Source of the DNA: Lepas anatifera
Taxonomy: Eukaryota > Arthropoda > Thecostraca > Lepadidae
Assembly: GCA_034440635.1 (NCBI GenBank)
Contig: JAOTON010001681.1
Span: 885,501-949,500, forward strand
Length of the DNA stretch: 64,000 nt
Reading direction: 5' to 3'
The position numbers and the translations under genes are program-made. The notes beneath the pieces were generated by a model that was given only the letters and a program-made list of their open reading frames with translations, was not told the DNA's origin and made no database searches. Shown here piece after piece: positions 1 through 11,375 of this stretch. The number at the start of each line of letters is the position of its first letter. Positions within the stretch are counted from its first letter, which is position 1.

Positions 1-1130
1 AGAAAAATGCGCCCCATATTTGCAAAAGGCGCTCCAAGATAGCATATGCGCCCCTTAGATGGAAATAAGCACCCAAAGAAAGTAAAATGCTCCCTTTGGG
101 TAGCAAAGGTGCCCCTTAACAGCGAAGGCAGCCCTAGATAACAAAGTTTCTCTGGACAGCATAGGTGCCCTTGGATAAACTGGTGCCCGGAAGAGAAAAA
201 TAGCGCCTTACCAGAGACAAAAAGTACCCCAGGATAACGTAGTGGCATGTATTTCAATCATGTCTGTGATTGAAAAATACACCTAGACAGCATATGCACC
301 CCTGGAATAGAGAGACACCCCTGGGCAGTAACGGCGCCCCTGGAAAGCAAAAGTGCGCCCCTGTGGAGAAAAAAACCGCCTCCTGAAAAACCTAGGCACC
401 GCCCCCGAAATATCAGATGCCCGTGAACAGAACAGACTACCTTGAATAAAACAGAGGCCCTGGATAGCAAAGGCGCCCTTTGATAGCATAAGTGTTCCTT
501 AGCAACAATATGGGCGCTACATGAGCTCAAGGTTCACGCGCACCTAAGCCCAATAATAGAGCAATCAATCGATGCCAAAGCACTCCTTAAAGCATGGCCA
601 CCAAACTTCCTAAGAAGTAAAGGCGCCTCTGGGTAGCAAAGGCGACTCTCGACAGTGGTGTAGGTATTCCTGAATAACAGCAGCGTCCCTTGATAAGAAT
701 AGCCCCAAGATGGCACAGGTACCCTGCTGATAGGAAAAGCGCCCCTGAATATCAGAGGCACCCTCTGAATGAGGTGCCCATGGAGAGCATAAGGGCGCCC
801 TATGTATAGCAAATTGCCGCCCCCTGGATAGCCTAAGCGCCCCTTGCATAGGGTAGGCGCCACTGGGTAGTATAGGTTACCTTGAATAAAAATACGCCCC
901 TCAATACCAAGGTGAACCTGGATAAGAAAAAGCTCCCCTTGGGCACTGGGTATCAAAGGCACCCCCGGAACAGCAAAGATGCCCGTGGATAGCTAGGTTG
1001 CGTCCATTGGGGAGCGAAGGCGCCCCTGGGTGGCACAGGTGCCTCATCGAAGCAAAGGCCCCTCCAGAGAGCATAGGTGTCCCTGATGAGCACAGTTACT
1101 CCTGGACAGCCCCTAAATGACGTTGCATAA
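1..1130. repeat. Degenerate GC-rich tandem array, ~20-22 bp period
   Basis: The stretch is built from imperfect copies of a word close to AAAGGCGCCCCTGGATAGCA, drifting in length and sequence, up to about position 1110. Frames that stay open here (for example 258-530 and 534-962, minus) arise from the period and have no recognisable domain. It continues off the left edge of the window. No gene is seen. Confidence 0.75.
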
Positions 1131-1879
1131 TGTTACGACACCTATTATAACGTATGCTATTACATCAAAGTTAAGGTTATTCAGTGTTTAGATCAAGGTC
1201 ACAGGTCAATTTTAAAGGTGACTGGCTTTGATGACCAAGGCTTGATCAAAAGTCATTGGTAAGCTTGGGCGCAGCGCTAGTTATAGCGTAAATTAGGCAT
1301 AATATGTTGGGATGTGCCGTAATAGGTCAATGACCTTGACGGACCTTGACCCCAAAATTTCAGACATTGTTTAGAGCCTTCCCTTTTGGCCTCAGCCCTG
1401 TTCTAGAGTATTCGCGCCCCGTTCCGGCCCGTTGGGGTGTGCTTGAACACCCCTCGAGGTCTCGGAAATTTGCCGAACAATTGCTCTATGTCTGCAGACG
1501 CCGCTTGAAATACCTTCGGATTCCCCAAATCATAGTACCCTAGGCCTCTTTATCGGTTCATGTTGCAAGTTTAGACATGTTACCTCTGAGAGTTCATCTG
1601 GGGCTTCCTAAGCAGGTTTTAAGACTTGGATCAATGGCTTTGCAGGAAATATCGATAAAACCCGTATTTTGATACCATTTTTTATTGTTACTGTGAGTTG
1701 ATTGATATGCATACTGACTATGCTAGGCTAGATGGTGGCCTTGACCTAACCTTAGGTCAGGTAATTTTTATGTTTTAACCTAGTATAGTCATATTATACA
1801 TTATTTGATGATTCGCCGTAACGAGAGGAAGCGAATTGTGCCTAAAATGATTCTAGCTCAACTCTGGCGGACGCTAGAG
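1131..1879. other. Anonymous DNA with many GGTCA/TGACC words
   Basis: No gene is recognised. The stretch is rich in TGACC, AGGTCA and CAAGGTCA words (for example 1190-1210, 1320-1350, 1738-1760). This resembles the GGTCA-rich blocks at 12380-13320 and 33660-34060. The 65-codon frame at 1346-1543 has no domain and is not called. Confidence 0.4.
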
Positions 1880-2690
1880 TATAGAGACAGAGACATGTTG
1901 TAAGCTTTGTCTCGGGGGAGGGGACCCCAGCGCTGATCGCGGGAAAAATCCCCAATGGCCCCCAGGGTCCCTCAGGGAGTCAGGAAATCTGGCGTGGGTG
2001 GAATCCGGTAGGAGGGATTTTGGGTCTCCAAAATCAGCTGAGGGGCCCGTGCCAGTTAAGGGGGCCCAGATAAGGGCCCCCAACGAGCTCATTTGACCTC
2101 AGTGCCAACACAGGATTCTCAAGACCAGCGTGGGGTGCCTACCTATTTAAACGGTTTCTAAATACGCTCAGGGACTCAAAATTAACCCAGGGGTCCAATT
2201 TTCAACTCATGGGGCCCAGACACTCTGAGGGGACCCTGCAGCAGCTCAGAAGGCCCATGAAACTAATAGGGCCAGACTAGTTGGGTGCCTCGACGAACTA
2301 GTGCCCAGATACGCACAACGGGCCCCAAACAAGCTGAAGGGATCTATATCACTTAAACGAAAACGGTACCAACCCAGGGGACCCTAACCAGCTTAACGGA
2401 CACTAATCCAGCTTGGGGCTCAGAGCTCAGAGCTCCAACTTTTAGCTCAGAGGGTCCAGGACCTGTTGAGAGGGCCCTATATCAATAAAAGGGCCCCGAA
2501 AAGCTTAATAGGCTTCAGCGGCGACACATAGGTTTCAATTTCAGTGTGAGCGCCTGGTTAACTAAAGCGGTCCCAGATTAGCTGAGGGGACTCGATATAA
2601 ACTCAGGGAAGTCACCAAAAACTCAGGGGCCCAGGCCCGCAGAGGTTCTGCGGCCTATGAGGCTCAGGTTAGCGTGAATCGGCTATTTCA
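1880..2690. repeat. Degenerate array of GGGGCCCAG/AGCTCAG words
   Basis: Imperfect ~20 bp repeats alternate GGGGCCCAG, GGACCC and AGCTCAG/AGCTGAGG words. They share vocabulary with the arrays at 39230-40810 and 62190-63920, which suggests one repeat family. No coding potential is seen. Confidence 0.6.
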
Positions 2691-3706
2691 GTATGGAGCA
2701 GTTGGCCAGGACAACTGTGATAAGTGGAGGTGGTGGATACGACACCTCAGTTTTCGCCATGACCGAATATAACTGTATTATTTGCTCATCGTGCTTCATT
2801 TAGTGTCAGTGGGTGCTTTCAGCATTTTCTACCAAGGTGCCAGTCGTTAGCTGGCCCGAAATATGTTTGATGGTAAACGTGAACATGTCCTCACTAAGAG
2901 GAAGCTTTCATGAAAATAAGCATTTACAAATCCTTTTTAAACGCGTTTTACATTGACACTGGCCGCCTTTTGGGTGGTAAATTAGCCAGTGGCGGATCCA
3001 GGGGGGGGCAAAAGGCATTCCCCCAAACGGAAAAGCTCGGGGCAACACTATGTTTTTGACCCCCAAAGCGATCGACCTCCTTTTTTCCCTACTCCTTTTA
3101 GTTTATAAGCAAGATTTTGGTGTTTCAACTCTCAACTTCAAACAGAACATGAGTTGATAAGATGTTCCCTGGCCTGTCCCCAGGGGTCCAAAAACCTCCC
3201 ATTCTGCCAGTCTGAATGGTGACAGCCCAAGGTGGGCAGAGTGACAAAAACTAGCCAACGTGTTTCCTGAAGGCCAATAAGGGAACAAGTCTCCGAAATT
3301 GGCACCTGTAATTTAAACTCGCAGTGTCTTTTCAGCAACTAGGATGGTCCAGGAGTGTCCACTGGTATCATACTAACGCAAAACACGTCAAATTTTGCAG
3401 CATGGGTTGGTGCCACATTTATGGTTTGATATTTTCAATGGTGACACATCGAACACATTTTTACCCCTGCCTGTCCCCTCGAATCCGGAAATGTAAAAAA
3501 ACACTGAAGATTATATATTCGGGCACAGCCCTTCATCAGAATCATGGAGTAAATATCAATAATTCTCAGTTATCATATAGCCAGTCATAGTATAGGCAGC
3601 CTTGGATAGGAAGAAGTATCTCGAGCCCATAGTTTTTTTCCACCCCGTAACGTTTTTTTAGCTTTTCGCCTCAAATACCCAAAATTCTACCGGCAAGTGA
3701 TATTGG
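2691..3706. other. No gene seen; GC-rich GGCGGATCCAGG module at 2992-3080
   Basis: Mostly anonymous AT-rich DNA. At 2992-3010 the word GGCGGATCCAGGGGG starts a short GC-rich block. Related starts occur near 26108 and 34943. Near 3509 a TATTCGGGCACAGC word resembles one arm of the hairpin at 46553-46620. Short frames here have no recognisable domain. Confidence 0.4.
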
Positions 3707-4068
3707 TAGCGCAGCTTTTTACCATGGAATAGAGATACCTGGAATGGAGACCTCAATGCAAACCCACCCCGCTTTTGGGTGCCAATCTAGGACATGAAAA
3801 AATCCTTCGGTAAGTAAAGCTCGGTAAGGACCAATGTAAAGTCTATGGGAGATGTGGCGGTCGATGACTTTGATGGGTCATAACTTATAAACCATGGCTT
3901 GCACAGGAAAACGACCATGCATTTCGGAAAGCGCAATCTGTGCTGCGTCCGCTAAAATACATTTTGGGCATGAAATACCTAAAATCTCAGAGCAAAGCGC
4001 AGGAGAAATCAGAATCTGATACTGCAGCTCAACTTGTATTATTACATGTTTTAAGCGCGCGCGGTTCA

Positions 4069-4140
4069 GCGCCGTAATAGCGCAGTGTGTTAAAGCGGTG
4101 GCCTAGTAGGCGAAAGATCCGAGTTCGAATCCCGAGCGTG
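4069..4140 (+). repeat. tRNA-like (Pol III box A/box B) segment
   Basis: A box-A-like TAGCGCAGTG (about 4078) is followed ~45 bases later by a good box-B-like GAGTTCGAATCCC. The ends do not form a convincing acceptor stem. I read this as a tRNA-derived SINE head or pseudo-tRNA, not a working tRNA gene. A second such segment follows at 4158-4240. Confidence 0.45.
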
Positions 4141-4157
4141 GACCTTTTCATCTTCAT

Positions 4158-4240
4158 AATGGTAATTTCGTCGCTCAATAGCGCAGTTCGCAGCATGCTT
4201 GTCTAGCAATCCTAGTGTTCCGGGCTCGAATCCGGGCTCA
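4158..4240 (+). repeat. Second tRNA-like segment
   Basis: Box-A-like TAGCGCAGTTCG and box-B-like GGGCTCGAATCC lie at the expected spacing. It sits in tandem with the segment at 4069-4140, about 20 bp away, so the pair looks like a dimeric tRNA-related SINE head. Pairing of the presumed acceptor ends is poor. Confidence 0.45.
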
Positions 4241-4505
4241 CGCTGATTTTGCATTCATATTTTATGGCTATTATGCAATTATCTAGGTTTATATTGGATA
4301 AATAATACCTCAGTAGTAGCTGTTTCCTCTCGGTTGAAGTAAGGCACGCGCAAAGGCCTGTTTTTTGTTGAATATTTTACTGCCGTCTATATTTTAATGT
4401 TCTTGGCCATTTACCCAATTCTTTTTAATGAGCCCCACAAAAGCATCCCAGAAATAAACGAGGCTTCCGTTCCAGGTATCTTTATTCCATGTTTTTACTG
4501 CGTGA

Positions 4506-5694
4506 TGTTTTTTTTTGCTTTTCGACTTTGGTCTGCCCCTCCCAAACCGACCGGCTAGATCTGCCACTGAAATTGGCGCCCCTCAGGTTCGGCGCCCCCC
4601 AGGTTCGGCACCCTCCGAGCCTGGGCCCCCCTTAACGAAATCCTAGATCCGTCACTGGTGTACCTACTACACCACGGCTCCGCACGCTGCCGCCACCCCA
4701 CTAGTCCGGACAGGCGACCCGTTTGGAGATCACGTGACTCTGTCGCCGGTACCTCCGACTGATCGAGAACACTGGCGGTGACGGAATCTGGCGCTGAACG
4801 CTGGAGTGGCCCAGAAAGTAATTTCAAGAGAAGCGCTGGCATCCCAAAATGTTATTGAAATTCATGTTTCGGAACAGTTAAGATACAACAATCCGCTGTA
4901 ACCACTGTGACGTCCCTATCATAGGTAAGATGGTGCTGCAAAGTGTCAAGAGACAGATTATTTTTGAAGGGCTGGCTCATCAGTCATTAGTTTGAGTTCT
5001 GCATCCCTTGCACCTCATGGGTGAATTCAGGGAAGGCAAGGGAGGGCACTTGCTCCCTTCCCTAGATTGAGCCTCAACGCCCCTGAAATGGTCACGGCTT
5101 CCCCTAAAATGTCAGTGGCGCCATCATAAACTTTCGTTTGCTACCCGTTTACTCTTCCCCTCAAAATGCAAATGAGCACCTCCACGATAGATTTTGGTTT
5201 GTCACCCCTCCCCTTTTCTGGCTCGGATGGCGACCCGCTTTCAATCATGTGTCCCCCATATAATAAATCTTGTATTTGCCCATTCTGCACCCTCGACAAC
5301 CATGTTATCCCCCTCCTGCCAACTTTCTGGCAATAATGTCACCTCTGCTCCCCCTCCGCCTCCTGGCAGTAATACTACCCTTATACACACTGTCCTGCGT
5401 TGCCTCGCCTCTCTGTCAGGGAGGCTCAAATACAGGAGTTTCTACTACTGAAAGTGAAAGCATTGGGTCACCCCACCCCCTGGCTGACCCCAGCCTCATC
5501 GGTCCGACCCGCTAACCGCTGGGGAGGTCGACCAGCCGAACCGGCCACGCCCTCAGACATGTGGTTTCCAAACTTCATATTTCTGCCTGGTCGGACACTC
5601 CTGGAACGGAACGATACTTTCGCAACAGACTGTACATGAAATATTTTCTTTTTAATCTGCATGGCTTGAAATTCATTTTATGATGCGAACCCAA
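4506..5694. other. No gene seen; GC- and pyrimidine-rich degenerate DNA
   Basis: 4555-4660 holds a GC-rich block with repeated GGTTCGGC words ending near TAGATCCGTCACTGG. 5140-5410 is pyrimidine-rich. Frames here (for example 5194-5451 plus) have skewed composition and no domain, so none is called. Confidence 0.4.
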
Positions 5695-8579
5695 TACACT
5701 GAGAGAAATTTTTATTCCTATGTGCTCTATCTAATCCGGAATCACGGTCTGCTCGAGCATAAAATGATGCCATGAAACCTTATTAAAGGAACATTTGAGC
5801 ATGCTTGCTCTCATTAGATCCTCTTCCCAGCATAATTCCAGCACAGGAAGTGTTTGTAGTTCTTGACAGCTTAAAATAATTCTCGGCTTCTAAACATGGT
5901 GGGAGGAAGCTTAATATGATACCAATATGGTATTACAAGTGGATTTTTTTACACCACAAAACATCATTTTACCATAGGTGCTCGACCTATTCTAGTCACG
6001 AAATTCAAAGCGCTATCAATATCCACTTCAAAGTTTCATTTTATACTAGGAATCAATATATGCTGTCACCAGACATAACCATAAATATGGGAGCTTTAGC
6101 TGCAGAATCATCCGAAACCCCAGTGTATTTTGATCGCACGTCAAAGCGTATCCGGAGATTGCGTGCGCGTGCTCGACCCGCGATTGAAAAAAACTTACAC
6201 GCCGTTTCACGCCATCTTCAGTGTTCCTGCCATTGCACGCAGAGCTGGCCACAAAGTTTTAGCGTCGTGATCCGAACGAAATTTGAGAGGAATAGCTGAC
6301 CCTTTTCACTTTACGTTGGCACGTGCTTCTACATTGATCCAACTCAGGTTTTGACCTGAGGGGCCTGAAGAAGCCACCCTGCATTTGGCATGGTTTACGG
6401 GAGAAGCCACATCGACAGACCTAGCGGTGATAACGAATCAAGAGGAGAAGTTAAGCTGAGTCTGATGACCGACAGACTCCGCTGAGAGCTAACGAGAGTG
6501 AAGAAGCATACTGGGGCTGCGACGGTTCAGGCATTCATTGTACTGGTGGCCAAGACCAGGAGTCCATGTGTATCAGCTAGAGGACGGCAACATGCACTGA
6601 AGCCCCAAGTTTGGCCGCGCATAACAACCCTTGCCATGCAAAGTTGATGAAGTAGTGAGAAGCATCTGTTACTGTTGGATACAGCCACCCACGTGTTCTA
6701 AAGATCGTTTTCAGCTCACTTTGAGCACAGATTAGGGGCGCTTACAAATATTGGAAGGATTGTTACAGGAGCCTCTGAATGCACGTCCATCGCTGGACAG
6801 AGGTAAGCCTCATTCTGTACAATATCGTGTACATAATGAGATTTTCTCAGCCATGACGAGATACTTTAAAGCAAACATATCTACAATTATATCTATATTT
6901 CCAAAGTAAACGAGGGCTGCTATCTCTGACGACAGCGGCATGTGCTTGAAGTGTAAGCCTGTACCGCTCCTGGGCGATATGGGAGAGGACTGTTCATTAA
7001 AGGCATGTCATGTGTGTCCGAAAAATGGTGAACGTACAAAGTTATGATTATGTTATCTTTTCTTGAGGCTGAAGTAGACTGCGGTAAACAAATTGGATAA
7101 CCCTCATTATCATTAAACAAAGTTAATGTAATAGCAAACTCTCAACAGTACGATAAGTAACATCTTTACAGGAAGTTTCAATTTAAGAAAAAACACGAAG
7201 AAAAATGAGGAACATTTAGTGAGTCCAATGAAACTCCAGGCACGACTCAAAGTATGCCAAACAGACTACAATTATACCAGCATCGGTTTTGCCACTAGAC
7301 TAATTTTATGCCAAATGCAGACTCAAAAGAGGCGGTTTCGTTTGAGGCTTGCATCGAATTTAGTTGCCGTGTTTAGTGGACGGGCATATTTTTCGAAACC
7401 ATGTCTCGTGGAGAGCTGGAATATAATGAATCCATGACGATTTTGCTGATGGAATACATTGATGCCGTGGAGTTTTTCTATACCGAGTGAAGAATCATTT
7501 GAAACCAGTCATCAGACATTTTATTCCCGAGCTTACGGTGATCACTCTATGAGCTTCAGAAAATACTACGTGCTAGACTCAATCTAGTCCAAGAGATTAC
7601 ATTGAGTCTGCAACGGGAATACAATGAGCCTGATTCTGCCTGATTCCAACCGAGTTTGACACCAGAATCCAGACTCGCTTTCAGCACCGACTCAGTTTAT
7701 CCAAAAGGACTCAATTTTTCTCTCAGTGTACAATGAATGCCTGAACCTTCGCAGCCCTAGTATGCTTCTTCACTCTCGCTAGCTCTCAGCGGGGTCTGTC
7801 GGTCATCAGACTCAGCTTAAGCTTCTCCTCTTGATCCGTTATCACCGCTAGGTCTGTCGATGGGGCTTCTCCCGTAAACCATGCCAAATGTAGCGTGGCT
7901 TCTTCAGGCCCCTCAGCTTAAACCTGAGTTGGATCGATGTAGAAGCGCGTGTCAACGTAAAGTGAAAAGGGTCAGCTATTCCCCTCAATTTTCGCTCGGA
8001 TCACGACGCCAAAGCTTTGTGGCCAGCTCTGCGTGCAATGGCAGGAACACTGAAGATGGCGCGAGACGGCGAGTAAGTTTTCGCAATCGCGGGTCGAGCA
8101 CGCGCACGCAATCTCCGGATACGCTTTGACGTGGGATCAAAATACACTGGGGTTTCGAATGATTCTGCAGCTAAAGCTCTTATATTCCTGGTTATTTCTG
8201 GTGACAGAATACATTGCTTCCAAGTATAAAATGAAACTTTGATGAGGATATTATTAGCTCTTTGAATTTCGTGGCTAGAATAGGTCGAGCACCTATGGTA
8301 AAATGATGCTTTGTTGTATAAAAAAGATGCCACTTGTAACACCATATTGGTATCATACTAAGCTTCTTCCCACCATGTTTAGAAGCCGAGAATCATCTTA
8401 AGCTGTCAAGGCCTACAAAAACTCTTCCTGTGCTAGAATTATGCTGGGAAGAGGATCTAATGAGAGCAAGCAAGGTCAAATGTTCCTTTAATAAGGTTTC
8501 ATGGCATCATTTTATGCTCGAGCAGACCGTGATTCCGGATTAGGTAGAGCACATAGGAATAAAAATTTCTCTCAGTGTA
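5695..8579. mobile_element. DNA transposon-like element with ~850 bp inverted arms
   Basis: The left arm (5695-6542) is repeated in inverted orientation at 7729-8579 and can be followed by eye along its whole length with scattered substitutions. Termini read TACACTGAGAGAAATTTTT on both sides. If the flanking TA is the target duplication, the element runs 5697-8577 and starts CACTGAGAGAAA. The ~1.2 kb loop has no transposase frame. The frames at 5916-6299 plus and 8001-8345 minus are the same arm sequence read twice, not evidence of a protein. Foldback-type non-autonomous element; TA target suggests but does not prove Tc1/mariner affinity. Confidence 0.85.
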
Positions 8580-8873
8580 GTATGTAGGTAGGAACCACCA
8601 GCGGACGCAGAGGAGGAGGGGCAAGGAGGCATGCTTCCCCGAAAATTGCGAAATTTTGGCCGGTTTTCTTAAACAGCATGTTCTTACTATTTTTCCGGAG
8701 TTGCCCCCCCTCCCCCCCGCCGCCCAAACGGTGCTCCTGCGTCTGTCCCTGGTGGGGACTCTGGAGTGTGATGAAGGTGAGCGTTGCCTCATAATATGCA
8801 ACTTTTATCTGTGTCTAGGTACCAATTTCCTTGCTTCAAATGATCGTTATTTTTGTTTGCGTAGTAGGTACTA

Positions 8874-8941
<68 letters not shown>

Positions 8942-9084
8942 CCTCCTATATTGTACTATATGTAGTACTATATAGGGGCTAATATTTAGCCCCTAAATTT
9001 TGGAAATTAAAAAAACTAGGTAGGTATGTACGCCTGGTCAAACTGTTAGATAACAAATATTGATTAATAAGGTCTGACATCTTT
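8580..9084. other. Anonymous DNA with (TA)n tract
   Basis: No gene is seen. It contains a GC-rich block near 8595-8640 and a long TA tract at about 8876-8940, followed by a short AGTACTATATAGGGGC stretch. The 72-81 codon frames here have no domain. Confidence 0.5.
8876..8940. repeat. (TA)n microsatellite
   Basis: About 32 uninterrupted TA dinucleotides. Confidence 0.95.
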
Positions 9085-9368
9085 TCAGCCCAGCAAGTGC
9101 CAGAGGAAATGGCCTGCTGATCAGTGTTGTGACATTCTAGCTCTATGCGAAATGTGGCTATCAGCGAATGTGCCAGATACGTTGTTGAATGTTGATGGTT
9201 ACAGGACGTTTCGCCGAGATCGTCCGGCTGAGCTGAATTTACCTAAAGGTAAAGGCGGAGTGGGAATACTAGTCCGAGATTACCTGGAAAGTGAACTTGT
9301 ACCAACACCTGTGACAGGCATTTATGGCTCTAATTTGGAGATTATTTGGGTTTTGGTCCGCATAGATA
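9085..9368 (+). pseudogene. Non-LTR retrotransposon fragment (AP-endonuclease part)
   Basis: The plus-strand translation contains DILALCEMWLS, then VDGYRTFRRDRP, then KGKGGVGILVRDYL. These match the order and spacing of the N-terminal AP-endonuclease domain of LINE ORF2 proteins (ETWL-type active-site segment, then a GGVGI strand). Only about 95 residues are present. The frame is cut at 9369 by the CAGAGTTGTGCG end of the next element. It belongs to a different lineage from the LINE at 16764-22938, judging by the segment's wording. Dead fragment. Confidence 0.65.
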
Positions 9369-11230
9369 CAGAGTTGTGCGTTTCAGAACTTTCTTGAGTC
9401 GACTCAACTCAATTCATGTGCTGAGAGTGGTCGACTCAACTCTGACTCAACTCATTGTCACGAGCTCAGTGAGCCGACTCAAGGTAAAATCCTTCCGACT
9501 CAACTCTGACTCAACTCGCGACTCAGGTCAACTCAAACTTCGAATGGGGTTTGAAATATATAAATACATGATTAATAATATAAATACATAACAACAAATT
9601 AATAAATAAATAAACCAGTAAAAGACAAGCTGTACAGAAAGTCATACAGGAAACTGCAGATTAATAGATGGAAAATTAATAAATTGGCATTCAAACATTG
9701 GTATTATTATAGCCAAGAGACATAGATATATTTTACTTCTTTCAGACTCTCATTGCCAGATAAATCTGCCATACCATGTTGCAATGATTTCTAAAATAAG
9801 CCTTGCATGTTTAACCAGGTTCATGGAATGGAAAGGAACTTAAAAGAGTTAAGGTTACAACAACATAGGCAAATAATTGCACCTACATACTATCAGAAGA
9901 GGTTCAAGCTAAAAAAATGATCTAAACTGAATTTTCAGGGACGATGAAGGTATTGTTTTTTGTTTCTGTTAAAGAAGGATGCTAGATAATTTGTTAAATG
10001 AAAAATTCCTATGCGCTGGGCTTAACCAAAATCTTAGCTATAATTACTAAAGTACCATAGTTGTAATTGCAAATTCTAAAAACTACAGCAAAACCTAAGA
10101 AATAGTACACCATATCAATATCTGATAAAAGACAATAGAAATGGAAATTTTATCAACGTGTTGCATTTAATACATTCATATTTTTAAACCCAACACGATT
10201 TTCAGCTTGAAAACCTCAAATACAGCACGTAGCTATCTATCGCTCCTCGAAATGGGCTAGCACGGGCTCATAGAAAATTGCCAATTTAGGGCTTTCCAAA
10301 TAAAATACGGACGACGATCCGACAAAACCAGTAGCAAGAAATAATTCATCTGATTCGCGCAACAATGGTATTTTAATATTTTTGTCAAATCAGAGTTCAA
10401 GCTTTTTTATGCTGACAGTAAGATCTGCTTTTAATAGGCAATATCAAAGAAGCAGCAGCAGACGGCGCATTTAAGACAAAAGAAGCAACATCATGAGGAG
10501 TTTAGAAATATTTACATCGCTGTATACAGTGATGTAAATATTTCTAACTAATAAATTCGTACATAATTCGTACATGTACGAATTATTACGTGGTGTCTAC
10601 AAAGTTTTACCCTGAGGCTACTTAAGCTTGAGCCTATACTTAGCTAAATTTGCTCTTCAAAGACAGCAATGGCGCACGATTGCCTGTGCTTAATCTTTTT
10701 ATTGGAGTGATGGCACACGTATGATTGGGTTTGAGTGTCTCTTATAAACGTGAATGGTGTTCGAAAAGAAGTAATGCTAAATATTGATGATGAGGAGTTT
10801 TTGGGGATCTGAAATGTATTTTGCAGTCTGTTCTTAAAATGTTTAAGACTAGGCCAGATATAGGAGCCTGTTTAATTTTTCGAGTACATGTATTAATTGT
10901 ACCTAGGGATTTGTTTAGACTGGATGGGCCTTGAAAATATGCAACTGAACCGTATAATTAAATTGATGTATTGAAACAAATTAAAACTTTGATAGAAACA
11001 ATTGAAAAACTGGAGGAAAAGTTATTCAAATAAGATTAAAGGAGGTTTGCAAAAGGTAGGCAAATTCAAACACTTTTAGTCAACATATTTACACAATGAG
11101 TCAACTTTTTGTCGTCAACTCATTTGACTCGCTGTCTTCACAACTCAACTCAACTCATTGATGTGGTGTGAGCCGACTCAACTCAATTCACCTGCCTAAT
11201 TTTTTTCGACTCAACTCAACTCAACTCAGA
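9369..11230 (+). mobile_element. GACTC-rich non-autonomous DNA transposon, copy A (hAT-like)
   Basis: The left end reads CAGAGTTGTGCG. Both end regions carry arrays of GACTCAACTC words. The whole unit matches copy B (50175-51980) in inverted orientation, including the AT-rich interior. No long frame exists, so it is non-autonomous. The right terminal CGCACAACTCTG seen in copy B is missing here, so the right boundary (~11230) is approximate. The hAT assignment rests on copy B's termini and its 8-bp flanks. Confidence 0.75.
10502..10586. repeat. Two adjacent palindromes inside copy A
   Basis: 10502-10547 is a 46-bp near-perfect palindrome with arms TTAGAAATATTTACATC. It is followed at 10563-10586 by a perfect 24-bp palindrome centred on CGTACATGTACG. 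Copy B lacks both at the equivalent position. Confidence 0.8.
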
Positions 11231-11239
11231 GCGAATATT

Positions 11240-11375
11240 TTTTTACTCAACAGACATAGTGTAAACACCTTTTTTCAAAAATTTATCCAGCGTTTGGGGG
11301 CAAAAGATTGTTTTCCCCCTCCAGCGCTTTGGGGGGCATGGCCGGAATCCCCCCTGCGTCCGCCAATTCCATGCC
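11240..11375 (+). repeat. Dispersed ~115 bp GC-rich repeat, copy 1
   Basis: From AAAAATTTATCC to CCTGCGTCCGCC this block matches the reverse complement of 26105-26222, sharing GGGGGGCATGGCCGGAAT. It is probably one end of an uncharacterised transposon. The frames at 11283-11477 and 11308-11601 overlap it and are not called. Confidence 0.65.

Larger units (their letters stand above)
3707..4505. mobile_element. Small inverted-repeat (MITE-like) element, ~0.8 kb
   Basis: The left end (about 3707-3757) and the right end (about 4463-4505) are imperfect inverted copies of ~45 bp. Both carry CATGGAATA(A/G)AGATACCTGG followed by a diverged GGA-CCTC stretch. The interior contains two tRNA-like segments (4069-4140 and 4158-4240) and no long frame. 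Non-autonomous element; superfamily unknown. No target duplication could be assigned. Confidence 0.55.

Noticed and set aside
4069..4240. Two functional tRNA genes
   Set aside because: Box A and B are present but the ends do not form acceptor stems; more likely SINE heads.
5916..8345. Two similar frames of 127 and 114 codons as a transposon protein
   Set aside because: They are the same inverted-arm sequence read from each side; similarity reflects the inverted repeat. No domain is recognised.
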